From the NCBI RefSeq assembly GCF_014489615.1, contig NZ_CP060825.1:4474501-4538500 (forward strand): 64,000 bases of DNA, written 5' to 3'. The notes beneath the pieces were generated by a model. That model had not been told where the DNA came from. It searched no databases and was given only the letters and a program-made list of their open reading frames with translations. Source of the DNA: Streptomyces genisteinicus (GTDB taxonomy: Bacteria; Actinomycetota; Actinomycetes; Streptomycetales; Streptomycetaceae). Below, piece after piece: positions 61,024 to 64,000 of the stretch. The position numbers and the translations under genes were made by a program. Position 1 is the stretch's first letter. Each line of letters starts with the position of its first letter.

Positions 61024-62775
61024 TCAGTCCTTGATCTCGCAGATCGTCGCGCCCGACGTCAGGGACGCGCCGACCTCGGCGGAGAGCCCCTTGACGGTGC
61101 CGGAGCGGTGCGCGTTGAGCGGCTGCTCCATCTTCATGGCCTCCAGGACGACGATCAGGTCGCCCTCCTTGACCTCCTGGCCCTCCTCGACGGCCACCTT
61201 GACGATGGTGCCCTGCATCGGGGAGGCGAGGGTGTCGCCGGACGCGGCGGAGGAGGACTTCTTCGCGGCCCGGCGCTTGGGCTTCGCGCCGGCGGCGAGG
61301 CCGGTGCGGGCGAGCGTCATGCCGAGGGACGAGGGGAGGGAGACCTCCAGGCGCTTGCCGCCGACCTCGACCACGATGGTCTCGCGGCCGGACTCGTCCT
61401 CGTCCGCCTCACCCGGGACCGTGAACGGCTTGATCTCGTTGACGAACTCGGTCTCGATCCAGCGGGTGTGCACCCGGAACGGGTCGGCGGTGAAGGCCGG
61501 GTCGGCGACGACCGCGCGGTGGAACGGGATGGCGGTGGCCATGCCCTCGACCTCGAACTCGGCGAGCGCGCGGGCGGCGCGCTGGAGCGCCTGCTCACGG
61601 GTGGCGCCGGTGATGACCAGCTTGGCGAGCAGCGAGTCCCAGGCCGGGCCGATGACCGAGCCGGACTCGACGCCCGCGTCCAGGCGGACGCCGGGACCGG
61701 TCGGCGGACGGAACGAGGTGACGGTGCCGGGGGCGGGCAGGAAGCCGCGGCCCGGGTCCTCGCCGTTGATGCGGAACTCGAAGGAGTGACCGCGCACGGC
61801 CGGGTCGTCGTACCCCAGCTCCTCGCCGTCGGCGATGCGGAACATCTCGCGCACCAGGTCGATGCCGGTGACCTCTTCGGTGACCGGGTGCTCGACCTGG
61901 AGGCGGGTGTTGACCTCCAGGAAGGAGATCGTGCCGTCCGTGCCGACCAGGAACTCGACCGTGCCGGCGCCCTCGTAGCCGGCCTCCTTGAGGATGGCCT
62001 TGGACGCCGCGTAGAGCTCGGCGTTCTGCTCGGCCGTCAGGAACGGGGCCGGGGCCTCCTCGACCAGCTTCTGGTGGCGGCGCTGGAGGGAGCAGTCGCG
62101 GGTGGAGACGACGACGACGTTGCCGTGCTTGTCGGCGAGGCACTGGGTCTCGACGTGGCGCGGCTTGTCGAGGTAGCGCTCCACGAAGCACTCGCCGCGG
62201 CCGAAGGCCGCCACGGCCTCGCGGACGGCGGAGTCGTAGAGCTCCGGCACCTCTTCGAGGGTGCGGGCGACCTTGAGACCGCGGCCGCCGCCGCCGAAGG
62301 CGGCCTTGATCGCGATGGGCAGGCCGTGCTCCCGGGCGAACGCGACGACCTCGTCGGCGCCCGAGACCGGGTCGGGGGTGCCCGCGACCAGCGGGGCTCC
62401 GGCGCGCTGGGCGATGTGGCGGGCCGCCACCTTGTCGCCGAGGTCGCGGATGGCGTGCGGGGGCGGTCCGATCCAGGTCAGCCCGGCGTCGATGACGGCC
62501 TGGGCGAACTCGGCGTTCTCGGACAGGAAGCCGTATCCGGGGTGGACGGCGTCCGCTCCCGAATCGGCTGCGGCCTGCAGCACCTTGGCCATGTCCAGAT
62601 AGCTGGCGGCCGGGGTGTCACCGCCCAGGGCGAACGCTTCGTCGGCCGCCCGGACGTGCAGAGCGTCCCGGTCCGGATCTGCGTAGACGGCTACGCTGGC
62701 GATCCCGGCGTCACGGCAGGCACGGGCGACACGGACAGCGATTTCGCCACGGTTGGCGATGAGCACCTTGCGCAC
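61024..62775 (-). CDS. accA2: Acetyl-/propionyl-CoA carboxylase alpha subunit (biotin carboxylase + BCCP)
   Basis: 583 aa from GTG 62775 (VRKVLIANRGEIAVR), with AAGGAGG about 8 nt upstream; the frame runs on to 62934 but without a ribosome site. Biotin carboxylase domain about 1-450: HPGYGFLSENAEFA, AAFGGGGRGLKV (ATP loop), RDCSLQRRHQKLVEE, EVNTRLQVEHPVTEE. The C-terminal BCCP domain carries the biotin Lys in VLEAMKMEQPL. With a beta subunit (AccB or PccB, not in the window) it makes malonyl- or methylmalonyl-CoA, building blocks for fatty acids and polyketides. Close in sequence to S. coelicolor AccA2 as I recall it. Confidence 0.95.
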   Translation of the reverse strand: MRKVLIANRGEIAVRVARACRDAGIASVAVYADPDRDALHVRAADEAFALGGDTPAASYLDMAKVLQAAADSGADAVHPGYGFLSENAEFAQAVIDAGLTWIGPPPHAIRDLGDKVAARHIAQRAGAPLVAGTPDPVSGADEVVAFAREHGLPIAIKAAFGGGGRGLKVARTLEEVPELYDSAVREAVAAFGRGECFVERYLDKPRHVETQCLADKHGNVVVVSTRDCSLQRRHQKLVEEAPAPFLTAEQNAELYAASKAILKEAGYEGAGTVEFLVGTDGTISFLEVNTRLQVEHPVTEEVTGIDLVREMFRIADGEELGYDDPAVRGHSFEFRINGEDPGRGFLPAPGTVTSFRPPTGPGVRLDAGVESGSVIGPAWDSLLAKLVITGATREQALQRAARALAEFEVEGMATAIPFHRAVVADPAFTADPFRVHTRWIETEFVNEIKPFTVPGEADEDESGRETIVVEVGGKRLEVSLPSSLGMTLARTGLAAGAKPKRRAAKKSSSAASGDTLASPMQGTIVKVAVEEGQEVKEGDLIVVLEAMKMEQPLNAHRSGTVKGLSAEVGASLTSGATICEIKD

Positions 62776-63130
62776 GATGGCTCCCTCCTTGAAACAAGCT
62801 GAGTTTAGGGACTGCCGACACGGCCTTTCGACCCGTCCCCATTGGTGAGCTTGCCCACACGGAGCGTGATTCGAGGCTCGCTGACCCGCGAAATCCCTTG
62901 CCGCACCAAGGTACGACGGGTTCCTCCACCGCACAGTAGCTCCCCTGTGTGGTCAAGGTCTCTGTCCGAGGAGTCAGCGGGCACCAGCGTTTCTTTGTCG
63001 ATTCCCTACGAATGGCCCAGTGATTCTTTGAGTCGTGGCCGGGTGTGCCGCATCTCTTGTCCCGGCGTTTACCGGTCAGTAGCGTGCGGGCTGTCGTACG
63101 TACTTCCGGTATACGAGGGTTGGGGGCGCC
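62776..63130. other. Promoter-bearing gap between accA2 and a membrane protein gene
   Basis: 355 bp between divergent genes, lower in GC than its surroundings. It must carry both promoters. GTACGTACTTC at 63096-63106 is the reverse of the motif at 57240, and TATACG at 63110-63115 is a possible -10. No coding sequence is seen. Confidence 0.5.
63096..63106. promoter_or_regulatory. GAAGTACGTAC motif (reverse) upstream of a membrane protein gene
   Basis: GTACGTACTTC, the exact reverse complement of the motif at 57240-57250, 25 bp upstream of the start at 63131. Confidence 0.35.
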
Positions 63131-63598
63131 GTGGTGCGCAGACCGGTGGCCGTGGTGGCTTCGCTTGTCCTGCTGGTGGAGGCCGCCGGCATCGTCGTGC
63201 TGAACGGCATCATGGCGAGGTTCGTCGAGGGCCAGAACATGTCACTGGACGGCCTCGACCCGGACGCGATGGTCGCGGGCACCTGGGGCCTCGGCATAGG
63301 CGGCGGCCTGTTCCTGCTGCTCTGCTCGGTGCTGCTGATGCTCGCCGGCGTCCGCGACCGGGCCCCGGGCCGCTTCGCCCGCGTCGCGCTGATCTCCTGC
63401 GCCGTGCTCCACGGGGTGCTGGGCGCCCTGACGGTCGGTCTGGTCGGCTGGGCCGCGTTCGCGTGGATGATGGGGGTGCTGGCGCTGGTCGTCCTGCCGC
63501 TGGTCGCCTACGGCAAGGAGTCGCGCACCCCCGCCCGTCCGGCGGGCCCCGCCGATCCGGAGGCGCCGGTGACCGCGGCCGGGCCCGCGACCGCCTGA
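63131..63598 (+). CDS. Small integral membrane protein
   Basis: 155 aa from GTG 63131. Four predicted helices: VVASLVLLVEAAGIVVLNGI, GLGIGGGLFLLLCSVLLMLA, and two in the stretch from ISCAVLHGVLGALTVGLVGW to LALVVLPLVAYG. The C-terminal 25 residues are Ala/Pro-rich. It carries no recognised domain. It lies between accA2 and the Maf gene. Confidence 0.75.
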   Translation: MVRRPVAVVASLVLLVEAAGIVVLNGIMARFVEGQNMSLDGLDPDAMVAGTWGLGIGGGLFLLLCSVLLMLAGVRDRAPGRFARVALISCAVLHGVLGALTVGLVGWAAFAWMMGVLALVVLPLVAYGKESRTPARPAGPADPEAPVTAAGPATA

Positions 63599-63680
63599 GC
63601 CGCCCGTCGGACGCGGCCGGTGCGCAACCGCTGCGCGACCGGGCGGGCTGCTCGGGACGGCCGGGACGGCCCCTTGAGGC

Positions 63681-64000
63681 TCAGACCCAGAGGTCGGTGA
63701 TCTCGATCCCCAGCTCGGCGAGGAGCCGGCGCAGCAGCGGCAGCGACAGGCCGATGACGTTTCCGGGGTCGCCGTCGATGCCGTCGACGAAGGGGGCCGA
63801 GCGCCCGTCGAGGGTGAACGCCCCCGCCACGTGCAGCGGTTCGCCGCTGGCCACGTAGGCCGCGACCTCGTCGTCCGACGGCTCGCCGAACCGGACGGTG
63901 GTGGACGCGGTCGCTGAGGCGCGGCGGCCCGTGACGGTGTCGATCACGCAGTGGCCCGTCTGCAGCACCCCGGCCCTGCCCCGCATCTCCTTCCAGCGGG
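63681..64000 (-). CDS. Maf-like nucleotide pyrophosphatase, 5' end beyond the window
   Basis: The C-terminal about 106 residues are present, reading in frame to the window edge (RWKEMRGRAGVLQTGHCV). Maf motifs: TGHCVIDTVTGRRASATAST, TVRFGEPSDDEVAAYVASGE, GAFTLDGRSAPFVDGIDGDPGNVIGLSL (seen as AFTLDGRSAPF and IDGDPGNVIGLSL). Maf proteins hydrolyse non-standard nucleotides such as dTTP, UTP or modified forms to monophosphates. The N-terminal catalytic SxSxRR motif is outside the window. Confidence 0.88.
   Translation of the reverse strand, partial: RWKEMRGRAGVLQTGHCVIDTVTGRRASATASTTVRFGEPSDDEVAAYVASGEPLHVAGAFTLDGRSAPFVDGIDGDPGNVIGLSLPLLRRLLAELGIEITDLWV

Overview
The window is high-GC actinobacterial DNA, almost certainly from a Streptomyces chromosome. 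The reasons are third-position G/C in nearly every gene, frequent GTG starts, many leaderless genes, AfsQ1/AfsQ2/SigQ and AccA2-type genes, and a CebR box. From about 12.7 kb to the end the gene order resembles the S. coelicolor block that runs from a methylmalonyl-CoA mutase gene, past a sialic-acid-like wall-polymer cluster and afsQ, to accA2. That resemblance is from memory and was not computed.

Layout. 0-9 kb: a partial gene, a TetR regulator divergent from an internally duplicated membrane exporter, an EmrB/QacA-type MFS pump, a secreted GH74-CBM2 xyloglucanase behind a perfect CebR box, and a RibD-C/DHFR-like protein. 9.4-15.2 kb: an ECF sigma factor overlapping a membrane protein, a lipoprotein L,D-transpeptidase, an acyl-CoA mutase large subunit without B12 domain, and a LysE-type exporter. 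15.3-23.1 kb: a glycopolymer cluster with two polysialyltransferase-like genes, a GT2, a further glycosyltransferase-like gene, a CMP-nonulosonate synthetase fused to a HAD phosphatase, and NeuB. 23.3-31.9 kb: an M20 amidohydrolase, then BMP lipoprotein, ABC ATPase, two permeases, cytidine deaminase and thymidine phosphorylase. 32-38.9 kb: STAS protein, SigX5-like sigma factor, second L,D-transpeptidase, MFS/LysR pair, a large repeat element and an alpha/beta-hydrolase-like protein. 38.9-47 kb: adenosine deaminase, small secreted and lipoproteins, PspC and VanZ proteins, the afsQ2-afsQ1/sigQ locus and a uridine-kinase-like protein. 47-64 kb: small secreted protein, LppU-like protein, deoC with two aldehyde dehydrogenase genes, PH-domain protein, a second repeat element, phosphosugar mutase, purine nucleoside phosphorylase, GGCT-like protein, LpdA-type flavoprotein, DeoR and TetR regulators, accA2, a membrane protein and a partial Maf gene.

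The unifying theme of 24-57 kb is nucleoside salvage and catabolism. Together the genes give uptake (BMP-ABC), deamination (Cdd, Add), phosphorolysis (DeoA, PunA), pentose-1-P to 5-P isomerisation (phosphosugar mutase, inferred), cleavage of deoxyribose-5-P (DeoC) and acetaldehyde oxidation. All six transcription units of this pathway carry the same palindrome, CTACGCGCGTAG or a close variant, in or next to the promoter, so the scattered genes look like one regulon.

The second notable structure is a pair of about 1.1-1.2 kb elements at 36.7-37.9 and 52.9-54.0 kb. Each is built of about 280-bp inverted arms around a non-coding centre. They lie in opposite orientation, and each sits between two convergent genes.
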